Source: Gemmatimonadaceae bacterium
GTDB taxonomy: Bacteria; Gemmatimonadota; Gemmatimonadetes; Gemmatimonadales; Gemmatimonadaceae
Reading direction: 5' to 3'
DNA length: 64,000 bases
NCBI GenBank assembly: GCA_030835125.1
Contig: JAUQWM010000033.1
Coordinates: 1 to 64,000 of the forward strand
Under the pieces are notes generated by a model. That model ran no database searches. It was given only the letters and a program-made list of their open reading frames with translations, and was not told where the DNA came from. The position numbers and the translations under genes are program-made. Positions 51,998 to 62,789 of the stretch are shown here, piece by piece (position 1 is the stretch's first letter; every line of letters starts with the position of its first letter).

Positions 51998-52881
51998 GGT
52001 TTCCTGGATCTCACCGGGTACGCCACGTCCGGCGGAGGATCGCCGTTCGGCCAATCGAGTTCCTTGCCGGGATAGTCCGGGCGCGGCCGGGAAGTGATGT
52101 AGGCGGCCAGGTCGTACGCCTCCTGGTCGGTGAGTGTCCCGGGCGCCGTTTGTGGCATGGCGACCTTGATGAACGCGGCCGCGGTCTGCACGCGCGCCAT
52201 CCCGGCGCCGATGTTGAACGACCCCGCTCCCCAGAGCGCAGGGAACACGTCCGTGCCGGCGCCATCCACGCCGTGGCACACCGCGCACTTCCCGGCGAAC
52301 GTCACCGCGCCGCGCGCCGTGTCGCCAGGGAGCGGTGGAACGCGTGGGAAGCTCTGTCCCTCCACCTGCGCGAAGACCGGATAGCCGCTCGAGAGAAAGG
52401 CCATGTAGGCGATGATGTCGCGCATGTCCCGGCCCTCGGGAACCAGCGGGCGGCCGTTCATGCTGCGCTTGAAGCAGTCGTTGATGCGATCCTCGATGAG
52501 CTGGATGCCACCCACGCGCGACCGGTACTGCGGGAATCGCGCGTAGATGCCGACCCAGGGCATGACGTTCTTCCGCGTCCCGTTGTCCGGATGGCAACTC
52601 ACGCATTGCAGCCGGTTCCCGACGTGGTCCGGCAGGGAATCGCGCGTGTAGGCAAGCAGCGCCTTCCCACGGCGGACCGAAGCCAGCAGCACCGAGTCGG
52701 CAATCTCCGACTCCAGCGGGACCCTGAACGAGACGCGGGCAACGGCGGCCGGGACCGCCAGGGTGTCCGCGGTGGGCGGAGGTGCCGGTTCCTCCCGACT
52801 GCAGGCGCCAATGGCGAACCCGCATGCCACGAGGGCGAGGCCGCGGGCCACGCGCCGCGCGCGTGTGACGAAGTGGGACAT
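51994..52881 (-). CDS. Dihaem c-type cytochrome lipoprotein, TsdA/SoxA-like
   Basis: A 295-residue lipoprotein (lipobox FAIGAC, C27) with two haem c sites, CVSCH (93-97) and CAVCH (199-203). The phrase RINDCFKRSMNGRPL (about 132-146) is typical of thiosulfate dehydrogenase (TsdA)/SoxA-type cytochromes. Expected role is electron transfer or thiosulfate oxidation to tetrathionate in the periplasm. The start at 52881 gives a normal signal. The last 'SRKP' residues and the stop come from the repeat array. Confidence 0.8.
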   Translation of the reverse strand: MSHFVTRARRVARGLALVACGFAIGACSREEPAPPPTADTLAVPAAVARVSFRVPLESEIADSVLLASVRRGKALLAYTRDSLPDHVGNRLQCVSCHPDNGTRKNVMPWVGIYARFPQYRSRVGGIQLIEDRINDCFKRSMNGRPLVPEGRDMRDIIAYMAFLSSGYPVFAQVEGQSFPRVPPLPGDTARGAVTFAGKCAVCHGVDGAGTDVFPALWGAGSFNIGAGMARVQTAAAFIKVAMPQTAPGTLTDQEAYDLAAYITSRPRPDYPGKELDWPNGDPPPDVAYPVRSRKP

Positions 52882-52964
52882 GATCTTCACGGGTGGCGGG
52901 ACACGACACGATACGCCCGCATCACCGGCCAGGACAACGGCGACCACCGCACCCCGAAACGCAG

Positions 52965-52994
52965 CGCGGGGCCGTCCGCCGGGACGGCCCCGCG
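52965..52994 (-). terminator. Hairpin terminator after outer-membrane protein gene
   Basis: A perfect 13-bp stem (cgcggggccgtcc/ggacggccccgcg, loop gccg), 22 bases after the minus-strand stop; the minus-strand continuation has only a short T run (ctgcgtttcgg). Confidence 0.7.
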
Positions 52995-53015
52995 TTCCTG
53001 CTGCGTCGGCGGGCC

Positions 53016-53627
53016 CTACATGCCGAGGTTGATCCCCACGCCCAGGACCCAGTTGTGCGCTCGCCGTCCTTCGTTGGCGACGCCGATCGCCTCACCGTAG
53101 TCGAACCGGCTCATGTGATCCTTCGCCATCACGCGCACGCCAAGGGCGTTGCTCAACTGGAGATCCACGCCGCCCCCGGCCGTAAAGGCCACGTTGGTCG
53201 ATCGCGTCATGAGCGGCCCGACGCTCATCTCGTGCCTGATGGCGCCAATGCCGCCCTCGACGAACGGGACGATGCCGGTGCCCGGACGTGAAAGCGCGGG
53301 GAACCTCAACTGCACACCCCCGTCGTACATCAGGACCTTGCTGTCGGCGATGCTGACGCCGCCGAGCCACGTGAAGCCAGCCTCCAGTTCGCTGTCGGCA
53401 TAGCCCACGTTCCCCACCAGCGCGATGTTCGGGGACAGGTTGAGGCCGAGCTGGACACCGTAGACCGGTGCGCCCTGGTTGACCAGCCGCGAACCGAGTG
53501 GCCCATCGGCTATGCTGCCTGACGCGAGGTAGCCCACATAGGGCGTGACCCGCGCGGAACCCTGCGCGCCGGCGTCGGCGTTCAATACCGCGATCCCCGC
53601 GACGGCCAAGCTGACAAAAGATCTCAT
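53016..53627 (-). CDS. Outer-membrane beta-barrel protein (OmpA/OmpW-like size)
   Basis: A 203-residue exported protein. Signal peptide residues 1-22 (LAVAGIAVLNADAGAQG). Strands alternate with short turns (VTPYVGYLASG, YGVQLGLNLSPNIALVGNVGYADSELEAGFTWLGG, VPFVEGGIGAIRHEM, VAFTAGGGVDLQLSNALGVRVMAKDHMSRFD) and end in WVLGVGINLGM, with the family's last glycine-strand. Start at 53627 with nearby ggag. Divergent from the sigma-factor cassette. Confidence 0.75.
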   Translation of the reverse strand: MRSFVSLAVAGIAVLNADAGAQGSARVTPYVGYLASGSIADGPLGSRLVNQGAPVYGVQLGLNLSPNIALVGNVGYADSELEAGFTWLGGVSIADSKVLMYDGGVQLRFPALSRPGTGIVPFVEGGIGAIRHEMSVGPLMTRSTNVAFTAGGGVDLQLSNALGVRVMAKDHMSRFDYGEAIGVANEGRRAHNWVLGVGINLGM

Positions 53628-53881
53628 CGATGGACTCCAGTAGAGGGACGGTTCTGCACCATGCACCATCGGTGCCGATCTCCACCTTCGCGCAAGTGAC
53701 GGAATCGCAACCACTTCGGAGGTAGGTGGTGGCGCTTGGCGTCACGCCGTCCCAGTGTATGGACGGCCGGATGTCCTCGATTCCAAACTCCACCCTCCGG
53801 CCATTGCAGCACCCGGAGCCTTTCCGGCATCAGACCAGGCACATGCTTCGAGCGCGCGCCATTGAGACTGGACGGCCACGA

Positions 53882-54439
53882 ATGAGCGAACCGCAGGCGA
53901 CTGGCGATGACCTGTCATCGCTGGTCACGTCCGCCACGCGGGGCGACGTCCAGGCCTTCGAGCAGCTCTACGCGCGCACTGCCGGGCGGGTCTTCGCGAT
54001 CTGCCTGCGCATGACCGGCGACCGGCAGAGGGCGCGTGAACTCGCCCATGATGCGTTCGTCCGGGCCTGGGAGCGACTGGGTACCTTCCGGGGCGATTCC
54101 GCGTTCGAGACGTGGTTGCACCGGCTGACGGTGAACGTGGTGCTCACGGCGGCGCGCGGAGAGCGGCGACGCAACGCGCGGCTGGTGAGCTCAGACGACG
54201 CGGACGATGCCAGTTCCCTCGCGGCCTTCGGCAAGCCCGGACCGGATGTCGCGACGCGCGTGGACCTCGAACGCGCCATCGCCGCCCTGCCCCCGCGCGC
54301 TCGACAGGTGTTCGTCCTGCACGATGTCGAGGGATTCCGCCACGAGGAGATCGCCGACCGCCTGGACCTTCGGCCGGGTTCTGTCCGCGCCCAGCTGCAC
54401 CGGGCGCGCCAGTTGATCATGAGGATGCTGTCCAGATGA
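53882..54439 (+). CDS. RNA polymerase ECF sigma factor
   Basis: A 185-residue ECF sigma factor. Region 2 is FEQLYARTAGRVFAICLRMTGDRQRARELAHDAFVRAWERL with FRGDSAFETWLHRLTVNVVLTAAR. Region 4 is LPPRARQVFVLHDVEGFRHEEIADRLDLRPGSVRAQLHRARQLI. The start at 53882 follows a 156-base unconserved extension. The stop overlaps the anti-sigma ATG (ATGA). Confidence 0.92.
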   Translation: MSEPQATGDDLSSLVTSATRGDVQAFEQLYARTAGRVFAICLRMTGDRQRARELAHDAFVRAWERLGTFRGDSAFETWLHRLTVNVVLTAARGERRRNARLVSSDDADDASSLAAFGKPGPDVATRVDLERAIAALPPRARQVFVLHDVEGFRHEEIADRLDLRPGSVRAQLHRARQLIMRMLSR

Positions 54440-55086
54440 CTGACCACCTGTCGTGGGAAACGCTCAACGATCTCGTTGACGGCGTGCTTGACGTGAACGC
54501 GGCCGAGGCGGCGAGCCGGCACGCGCGCGGTTGCGTGACGTGTGGCGCGGCGCTGGATGAACTCCGCGCCACCGTGGCGACCGCGCGGGCGCTGCCCGGG
54601 ACGGTCCCTCCGCCTGACGAGTTGTGGGGAGACATCCGGTCCACGATCGAGGCCGGCAAGGTCGCGTACCTGCCGCCGCGAACCGCGGCGCCGCGGGGTT
54701 GGTGGATCACGCCGGGCCGTCTCGCGGCGGCGGCGGTGGTGCTCGTGGCCCTCACCACCACGTTGACCGGGATCGTGATGTCGACACGGACCGGTCCGCG
54801 GAACGGGACCGTGTCCCTTACCACCGTCGCGTGGCAATCGTCGGAACGGGCGTTCCAGGCGAGCGTGGTCGAGTTGCGCGAGCAGCTCGACGGAATGCAG
54901 GGCCAGCTCGCGCCGGCAACCGTGGCCAAGGTGGAGCGTGCACTGGCCACGATCGACCTCGCCATCGCCGAAGCGCGTGAGGCGCTGCTGCGCGACCCCG
55001 CCAACGCCGCACTGACCGAACTGCTGGCATCCAACTACCGCCAGAAGATCGGACTCCTGCGCCGCATGACCCAGCTCGCGTCCTAG
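54436..55086 (+). CDS. Zinc-type anti-sigma factor (ZAS motif)
   Basis: A 216-residue membrane anti-sigma protein. The N-terminal ZAS motif is H29-xxx-C33-xx-C36 in RHARGCVTCGAAL. One TM helix near 93-113 (LAAAAVVLVALTTTLTGIVM) links to a periplasmic sensor tail with a long helix (RAFQASVVELREQLDGMQGQL...VERALATIDLAIAEAREALL). It binds the upstream sigma factor until released. ATG overlaps the sigma stop. Confidence 0.85.
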   Translation: MTDHLSWETLNDLVDGVLDVNAAEAASRHARGCVTCGAALDELRATVATARALPGTVPPPDELWGDIRSTIEAGKVAYLPPRTAAPRGWWITPGRLAAAAVVLVALTTTLTGIVMSTRTGPRNGTVSLTTVAWQSSERAFQASVVELREQLDGMQGQLAPATVAKVERALATIDLAIAEAREALLRDPANAALTELLASNYRQKIGLLRRMTQLAS

Positions 55087-55089
55087 AAC

Positions 55090-55983
55090 ATGACCGCCGC
55101 CCGCCTCACGTTCGCCGCCCTGTCAATCATCGCCCTGGCGACCGCTCCGGTCGCCGCGCAGCAGAAGGTGGACGTCCGTCGCCCGGTGACGAAGGACGTC
55201 TCCGTCCGCATCAATGGCGCCTTCGGCTCCCTCAAGGTGACCGGCTGGCAGAAGGACACGCTGCTCCTCATCGGCTCACTCCCCCGTGATGCCCGGCTCG
55301 ACCCCGCGGTGGGCAGCACCGGAGGCGCGCCGGCCCGGGGTGCGAAGTTCTACATCGAGGGCCCGGCCACCAGCGGCGCAACCGCGGCGCTCGAGTTGTT
55401 CGTGCCGGCGGGGGCGACGGTCTGGGCCAAGTCCGGCAGTGCCACCATCGACGTCACCGGCATCACCGGCGGGCTCGACCTGAACATCGTGGGAGGCGCG
55501 ATCACCGTGAACGGCACGCCACGTGAACTGAACGTGGAGTCCATGGATGGGACCGTGACCGTGGCCGGCTCGCCGAACTGGATGCGGGTGAAGACCGCCA
55601 CGGGCGACGTATCCCTGCGGGGCTCCTGCACCGACGTAGGCGTGACGACCGTCGGAGGGAGCGTGACGCTCGGGAACGGGTTCTACGAGCGGGCGCGCAT
55701 CGAATCGGTCACGGGCAATGTCGCGTTCGGCGGCGACCTGACGAGGGCCGGCAGCCTGGTCATCGACTCGCACAGCGGAACGATCGGCCTCCAGGTCGGC
55801 CTCAAGGCATCGCTCGACATCGAGGCCACCACGATCACGGGGACCATCACCAACAGCCTGTCATCACGCCGGCCCACACCGGGACGGGAAGGGCGGGGCG
55901 AAGATCTTGCCCTCACCATCGGAACCGGCGAGGCGCGGGCGACGCTCCGTTCCTTCAAGGGAAGTATCAGGATCTCGAGGTAA
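55090..55983 (+). CDS. DUF4097-like exported beta-helix protein
   Basis: A 297-residue exported protein with a signal peptide (residues 1-23, ALATAPVAAQQ). It is rich in short strands forming a DUF4097-type repeat: VRINGAFGSLKVTGWQKDTL, LNIVGGAITVNGTPRELNVESMDGTVTVAGSP, ATGDVSLRGSCTDVGVTTVGGSVTLGNG. DUF4097 proteins are predicted adhesins found next to sigma/anti-sigma genes. Starts 3 bases after the anti-sigma stop. Confidence 0.75.
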   Translation: MTAARLTFAALSIIALATAPVAAQQKVDVRRPVTKDVSVRINGAFGSLKVTGWQKDTLLLIGSLPRDARLDPAVGSTGGAPARGAKFYIEGPATSGATAALELFVPAGATVWAKSGSATIDVTGITGGLDLNIVGGAITVNGTPRELNVESMDGTVTVAGSPNWMRVKTATGDVSLRGSCTDVGVTTVGGSVTLGNGFYERARIESVTGNVAFGGDLTRAGSLVIDSHSGTIGLQVGLKASLDIEATTITGTITNSLSSRRPTPGREGRGEDLALTIGTGEARATLRSFKGSIRISR

Positions 55984-56000
55984 GCAGCACAGGACAGCGC

Positions 56001-56042
56001 GTCACGAGTCACGAATCACGAGTCACGAGTCACGAGTCACGA
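56001..56042. repeat. 7-bp tandem array G (gtcacga units)
   Basis: Six exact blocks, one with a single base change (atcacga). The minus-strand M20 gene ends inside it: its final codons (VTRDS) and TGA stop at 56023-56025 are spelled by the repeat. Confidence 0.92.
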
Positions 56043-57396
56043 GCTCCTCCCACAGCATCGCCGCGGCGGCCATCCCCTTCTCGAAGTTCTCCACCGACAT
56101 CCACTCGTCAGGCGCGTGAGCATTCTCGCCCGGCAGCCCGAACCCCATCAGCAGCACCGGGGCGCCGAGGATGCGCTGGAAGTCGCCAACCACCGGGATC
56201 GACCCGCCCTCCCCGGTCAGCACCGGCGCCTTCCCGAAGGCGCGTTCCAGGGCCCGCTTCCCCGCCTCGAACAGCGGCCCCTCGAGCGTGGCGCGCCACG
56301 GCCGGCCGTTGTGGAGTGATCGCACGGTCACCGTGACTTCCGGCGGCGCGACCCGGCGAACGTGCTCGGTCACCAGCGCGGCGATCTCGTCAGGCGACTG
56401 GTCGGGCACGAGCCGGCAACTGATCTTCGCCATCGCCCTCGATGGAAGCACTGTCTTGGCGCCCTCGCCGGTGTAGCCGCTGAGGAGCCCGTTCACCTCG
56501 AGGGTCGGGCGCGTCCAGTTGCGCTCGAGCGTCGAGTAGCCGGCCTCGCCGCCGAGGGCCGGCGAACCCGCCTCGGCGCGGAATTCCTCCTCGCTGAATG
56601 GCAACGCCCGGATCTGTTCGCGGACGGAGTCGTCCCACGCCACGACCTGGTCGTAGAACCCCGGCACCGCGACGCGTCGCGCGTCGTCGTGCAGGCTGGC
56701 GATGATGCGCGCGAGCGCGGTGGCCGGGTTCACCACCGCCCCGCCATAGCTCCCCGAATGCAGGTCCGACTTCGGACCCTCGACGTCGACCTGCAGGTAG
56801 GCCAGTCCGCGGAGCGAGAACAGGATCGACGGAAGACCCGGGGCGAACATCGCCGAATCGGAGATGATCACGCCGTCGCACGCGAGGCGTGACGCATGCT
56901 CCGCCACGAACCCCGACAGGTTCTCGCTCCCGATCTCCTCCTCGCCCTCGGCCAGCACGATGACGTTGACCGGCAGGTGGCCGTGCGTTTCCAGGTGCGC
57001 CTGCAGTGCCTTGACGTGGAGGTACAACTGTCCCTTGTCGTCCACCGAGCCGCGCGCGTAGATGCGCCCGTCCCGCACCGTCGGCTCGAATGGCGGCGAA
57101 CTCCACAGCTCGAGCGGCTCCACCGGCTGGACGTCGTAATGCCCGTACACGAGGTACGTCGGCTTCGAAGGTCCGGCGCCGCGCCATTCGCCGAGCACGA
57201 CCGGATGTCCCTTCGTCTCGAAGATCCCTGCGGTCAGCCCCGCGGCCCGCAGACGGGTCGCGAGCCATTCGCTCGCGCGCGTGACGTCGGTCTTGTGCTC
57301 CGATCGTGCGCTGATGCTCGGGATGCGAAGGAAGTCGAACAATTCCTCCCTGGCCTGTCCCGCATTGCGCTGGAGCCATGTGAGGGGGGTCGTCAT
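56023..57396 (-). CDS. M20-family dipeptidase/peptidase
   Basis: A 457-residue zinc peptidase of the M20 family, PepV/carnosinase-like. Metal-binding phrases are VYGHYDVQPVEPLELW, ARGSVDDKGQLYLHVKAL, EGEEEIGSENLSGF, IISDSAMFAPG and the histidine in ENAHAPDEW. It has a dimerisation insert. The C-terminal five residues come from the 7-bp array. Same strand and 26 bases from crcB upstream, so co-transcription is likely. Confidence 0.9.
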   Translation of the reverse strand: MTTPLTWLQRNAGQAREELFDFLRIPSISARSEHKTDVTRASEWLATRLRAAGLTAGIFETKGHPVVLGEWRGAGPSKPTYLVYGHYDVQPVEPLELWSSPPFEPTVRDGRIYARGSVDDKGQLYLHVKALQAHLETHGHLPVNVIVLAEGEEEIGSENLSGFVAEHASRLACDGVIISDSAMFAPGLPSILFSLRGLAYLQVDVEGPKSDLHSGSYGGAVVNPATALARIIASLHDDARRVAVPGFYDQVVAWDDSVREQIRALPFSEEEFRAEAGSPALGGEAGYSTLERNWTRPTLEVNGLLSGYTGEGAKTVLPSRAMAKISCRLVPDQSPDEIAALVTEHVRRVAPPEVTVTVRSLHNGRPWRATLEGPLFEAGKRALERAFGKAPVLTGEGGSIPVVGDFQRILGAPVLLMGFGLPGENAHAPDEWMSVENFEKGMAAAAMLWEELVTRDS

Positions 57397-57422
57397 CGGG
57401 ATCCGTGACTGGTGGGAGGGAG

Positions 57423-57818
57423 CTAACGCAGGAGGGTCCGCGCCGCCGCGAAGCCGGTGAACATGGCGGCGATGGTCAGGACGACGCTGCTCGTGACATA
57501 GGCGGCAGCGCGAAGCAGGCGGGCGTCCTGCATCATGAGCGCGGATTCGTACGCGAAGGACGAGAACGTCGTGTACCCGCCGCACAGGCCGATCATCAGG
57601 AGCAACCGGATCTCGGGGGAGGCCGCGCGCGCCACCAGCCACGTCGATAACAGGCCGAGCAGGAAGGACCCGGTCACGTTCACGGCGAGGGTGCCATAGG
57701 GAAACCCGGCGCCCGTGCGCGCCTGGACCGCCGCGCCAAGGACGTAGCGCGCGACCGAGCCAACCGCGCCGCCAATGGCGACCGCGAGCAATGCGGACGG
57801 CGACCAGTGCGATTGCAT
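57423..57818 (-). CDS. crcB: CrcB/Fluc fluoride exporter channel
   Basis: A 131-residue four-TM dual-topology protein. Fluc signatures are GGAVGSVARYVLG, FPYGTLAVNVTGSFLLGLL and GLCGGYTTFSSFAYE. It exports fluoride passively. No recognisable fluoride riboswitch precedes it; the divergent gene is only 53 bases away. Confidence 0.93.
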   Translation of the reverse strand: MQSHWSPSALLAVAIGGAVGSVARYVLGAAVQARTGAGFPYGTLAVNVTGSFLLGLLSTWLVARAASPEIRLLLMIGLCGGYTTFSSFAYESALMMQDARLLRAAAYVTSSVVLTIAAMFTGFAAARTLLR

Positions 57819-57871
57819 CGCCGAAACATGCGCAGTTCACCGTGGAGGCGTGAGTCCGGCGTAGATTCGGT

Positions 57872-59974
<2,103 letters not shown>

Positions 59975-60137
59975 GGGTGGGGTGGGAGGCCCGTTATCCG
60001 AATGTGCGCTCAGTCGTCCCTTTCGGGTGACACCGGTCAGTCAGGACCTTTCAGGAGGCCTTACGGCCAGGGCCTCGACTTCCGGTAGAGCAAGCCGGAG
60101 CGTGTCTGTTTCGAGTCAGCCTCGCCGCCGAACCATA

Positions 60138-60152
60138 TTACCGTCCCGGTAA
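60138..60152. promoter_or_regulatory. Short palindrome upstream of the Big_2 lipoprotein
   Basis: TTACCG tcc CGGTAA, a perfect 6-bp inverted repeat with a 3-base centre, 28 bases before the ATG. It could be an operator. Nearby sequence has a weak ribosome-binding site (tccggaac). Confidence 0.35.
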
Positions 60153-60180
60153 GGCTCACCTCCGGAACGAACCAGACCAG

Positions 60181-61590
60181 ATGCGATCCACCAGACCATT
60201 CTTCGCGCTGACCGCAGGACTCATCGCCGCCATGTCGGCGATGTCCGCCTGCACGACGGCCACCGATCCGACGCCTATCGCCACGATTCAGCTGGAGCCG
60301 GGCATCGACTCGATCGAACCCGGGCAATCGTTCGGCGATTGGGTCGTCACCCTGCGCGATGCAAACGGCAACACGCTGGCGGGCCGGTCGCTGGCGTGGG
60401 AATCGCAGAACCTCGCCGTGGCCACCATCGATGCCGCCACCGGGGTGGTGACCGCCGTGGCGTCCGGGACGACGACAATCACGGTCCGCGCCGAGGGGAA
60501 GTCGGCCCAGGCGACCCTGAAGGTGATCCCGCCGGTGGTGTCGATCATCGCCACGCCGGACAGCTTTGACCTGCCGATGACGACGACGCGAACCATCGCG
60601 GTGCAGCTCGTCGGGCCGAACGGGACCGCGCTGAGCAACCGCCAGTTGGCGTGGTCCAGCGCGAACGCGTCGGTGGCGGCGGTGAGCACGAGCGGGCTCG
60701 TCACGCCGGTTGCGGTGGGACTGACAACCGTCACCGTAATCGCCGGCGGCAAGTCGGCCGAAATCCGGGTGCGGGTAGTGGCCGAGCCGGCCGCCAGCGT
60801 TCGCATCCTCCCCGCGGGCGTGCAGGTGATCCGACTCGGCCAGTTGAAGCAGCTGACGGCCGAGTGCCTGAATGCGACGCAACAGGTGCTGACGGGCCGG
60901 ACGATCGAATGGAACTCGTCGAACCCGCTCGTGGCCTCGGTGGGCACGACCGGCCTGGTGTCCGGTGTTTCCCTCGGGCAGGCGAACATCTCGGCCACGT
61001 GCGACGGCACGGTGACCACGAACGCGACGGCGCAGGTGACCCCTGTGCCCGTGTCGACGGTGACGATCTCCCCGCCGCAGATAAACCTGCAGGTCGGGCA
61101 GCAGGGTCAGCTCACCGCGACCGCGCGTGACAGTGCCAACAACGTGCTGTCGCTCCAGGGTCGCACGGTCACGTGGACGTCGGACAACCTGCCGGTGGCG
61201 ACGGTGTCGAACGCCGGTGTGGTGGCCGCCGCCTCGGCGGGGGTCGCACACATCCAGGTCAGCATCGACGGAATCCTGAGCCAGGTCGTGGATGCCACCG
61301 TGACCAACGTGCCGGTGGCGAGCGTCACCATCGGACCGTTGAACCCGGCGGTGGTCTGCGGCAACCAGATCCAGCTGACGGCCGTGATGCGCGACGCGAA
61401 CGGCAACACCCTGAACGGCCGGGCGGTGACCTGGGTGTCGCAGACTCAGGGGGTCGCGACGATCGGCGCCGCAACCGGAGTTGCGACCGGCGTCGCGGCC
61501 GGGACGAGCCAGATTACGGCGACGTCAGAAGGTGTCCCGGGCTTCATCGTGCTCACGGTAAACCCGCCGCAGGTCGGGGTGTGCCCTTAG
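60181..61590 (+). CDS. Lipoprotein with five Big_2 immunoglobulin-like repeats
   Basis: A 469-residue envelope protein with lipobox (MSAMSAC, C24). Five tandem Big_2-type domains of ~80-90 residues share the phrases LRDANGNTLAGRSLAWES, SNRQLAWSSANASVAAVS, LTGRTIEWNSSNPLVASV, LQGRTVTWTSDNLPVATV and LNGRAVTWVSQTQGVATI. Adhesion or surface scaffolding is likely. It is followed by a 7-bp array. Confidence 0.85.
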   Translation: MRSTRPFFALTAGLIAAMSAMSACTTATDPTPIATIQLEPGIDSIEPGQSFGDWVVTLRDANGNTLAGRSLAWESQNLAVATIDAATGVVTAVASGTTTITVRAEGKSAQATLKVIPPVVSIIATPDSFDLPMTTTRTIAVQLVGPNGTALSNRQLAWSSANASVAAVSTSGLVTPVAVGLTTVTVIAGGKSAEIRVRVVAEPAASVRILPAGVQVIRLGQLKQLTAECLNATQQVLTGRTIEWNSSNPLVASVGTTGLVSGVSLGQANISATCDGTVTTNATAQVTPVPVSTVTISPPQINLQVGQQGQLTATARDSANNVLSLQGRTVTWTSDNLPVATVSNAGVVAAASAGVAHIQVSIDGILSQVVDATVTNVPVASVTIGPLNPAVVCGNQIQLTAVMRDANGNTLNGRAVTWVSQTQGVATIGAATGVATGVAAGTSQITATSEGVPGFIVLTVNPPQVGVCP

Positions 61591-61593
61591 GCT

Positions 61594-61628
61594 GAGGACC
61601 GAGGTCCGAGATCCGAGGTCCGAGGTCG
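61594..61628. repeat. 7-bp tandem array H (gaggtcc units)
   Basis: Five blocks in phase: gaggacc, gaggtcc, gagatcc, gaggtcc, gaggtcg. It starts 3 bases after the Big_2 lipoprotein stop, in the gap to the convergent zinc-ribbon gene. Confidence 0.85.
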
Positions 61629-61647
61629 GGAGGTTCCCGGCACGGAC

Positions 61648-61845
61648 CTAGAGATCGGCACAGGACTGCAGGATGGTCCGGCAGTTGGTGCAGATGACCT
61701 TGCACCGTACTTCCGCCAGGTCGCTGGAGCCGCACACGTCGCACTCGTGGAGGAGCGGGCGGCGCGGATCGCGGCTGGGCCGGGCGGGATCTGCGGCACC
61801 GTCCTGTCCGCGATGCGCGCAGGCTCCCGCGGGCACGGGAATCAC
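61648..61845 (-). CDS. Small zinc-ribbon protein coupled to nadC (65 aa)
   Basis: A 65-residue protein, GTG start at 61845 overlapping the nadC stop (GTGA). Two knuckles, CDVC and CTNC with an extra cysteine (CKVICTNC), form one zinc ribbon at the C terminus. Too short for an enzyme. Possibly a partner or regulator in NAD synthesis, but no evidence beyond context. Confidence 0.7.
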   Translation of the reverse strand: MIPVPAGACAHRGQDGAADPARPSRDPRRPLLHECDVCGSSDLAEVRCKVICTNCRTILQSCADL

Positions 61846-62768
61846 TCGAAGTCGAGCGCGAGGTTGAGCGCGGGCGCGGAATGGGTGAGCGCGCCCACCG
61901 AGATCATGTCGACGCCCGTGCCGGCGATCGCGCGCACGTTGTCGAGCGTGACACCGCCCGAGGCCTCGAGGGCCGCACGGCGCGCGGTGACCTTCACGCA
62001 TTCGCGCAACAGCTCGACCGGCATGTTGTCGAGCAGGATGATGTCGGCGCCGGCCGCGGCGGCGGCCGCCACCTGATCGACCGTGACACACTCGATCTCG
62101 ACGCGAGTCGCCGGCGGGGCGAGGTCCCGCGCGCGCTTGATGGCGACCTCCACCTGCCCGTCCAGCGCCGCCAGGTGGTTGTCCTTGATCAGGACGGAGC
62201 TCGCGAGGTCCATCCGGTGGTTCGACCCCCCGCCCGCCCGGACGGCGTACTTCTCCAGGCTCCGCCACCCGGGTGTCGTCTTGCGCGTGTCGAGGATACG
62301 CACGCCCGTTCCGCGCACGGCATCCACGTATCGCGACGTCAGCGACGCGATGCCGGAGAGCCGCATCAGGAAATTGAGCGCCACCCGCTCGGCGGAGAGC
62401 ATGGCCCGGGCGTGGCCGGTGATATAGACGACGGTTTCGCCGCGCATGGCGCGCTTGCCGTCCTCGGTGTCGACCCGCATCGAGACCTTGGGATCGAGCA
62501 TCCGGAACGTCTCGAGGGCGAATGGGATGCCGGCGATCGTCCCGCCCTGACGCGCGACCAGGGCCGCCCGGGCGCGCCGGTCCGACCGCACCGTCGCGAT
62601 GGTCGTGACGTCGTTGAACGCGCCGTCTTCCTCGAGCGCCTCCCGGACCCGGCTGACGAGCTGGTCCCGCGTCAACGGGAACCGCAGACCATCGCGCGCG
62701 GCGACGGCGGGCATCTCCAGCGGCGTCACCCGACGCGGCGGCGGGACGTTCGGCTCCATGTCCGGCAT
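61842..62768 (-). CDS. nadC: Nicotinate-nucleotide diphosphorylase (carboxylating)
   Basis: A 308-residue quinolinate phosphoribosyltransferase. Motifs include EDGAFNDVTT, ALNFLMRLSGIASLTSRYV, ILDTRKTTPGWRSLEKYAVRAGGGSNHRMDL, IKDNHL and VEIECVTVDQV. It makes nicotinate mononucleotide from quinolinate and PRPP. The N-terminal extension of ~25 residues is unconserved. Downstream of nadA with a 21-base gap. Confidence 0.95.
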   Translation of the reverse strand: MPDMEPNVPPPRRVTPLEMPAVAARDGLRFPLTRDQLVSRVREALEEDGAFNDVTTIATVRSDRRARAALVARQGGTIAGIPFALETFRMLDPKVSMRVDTEDGKRAMRGETVVYITGHARAMLSAERVALNFLMRLSGIASLTSRYVDAVRGTGVRILDTRKTTPGWRSLEKYAVRAGGGSNHRMDLASSVLIKDNHLAALDGQVEVAIKRARDLAPPATRVEIECVTVDQVAAAAAAGADIILLDNMPVELLRECVKVTARRAALEASGGVTLDNVRAIAGTGVDMISVGALTHSAPALNLALDFE

Positions 62769-62789
62769 GGTGGCTCCGGTGGTGCGGTG

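Noticed and set aside
49894-53100. A very long open frame on the plus strand opposite the M24, cytochrome and membrane-protein genes
   Set aside because: It is a chance antisense frame in GC-rich DNA: composition is Arg/His/Asp-rich with no domain, and the minus-strand frames have clear families.
57819-57871. Fluoride riboswitch before crcB
   Set aside because: The 53-base gap to the divergent gene is short and lacks the conserved fluoride aptamer sequence.
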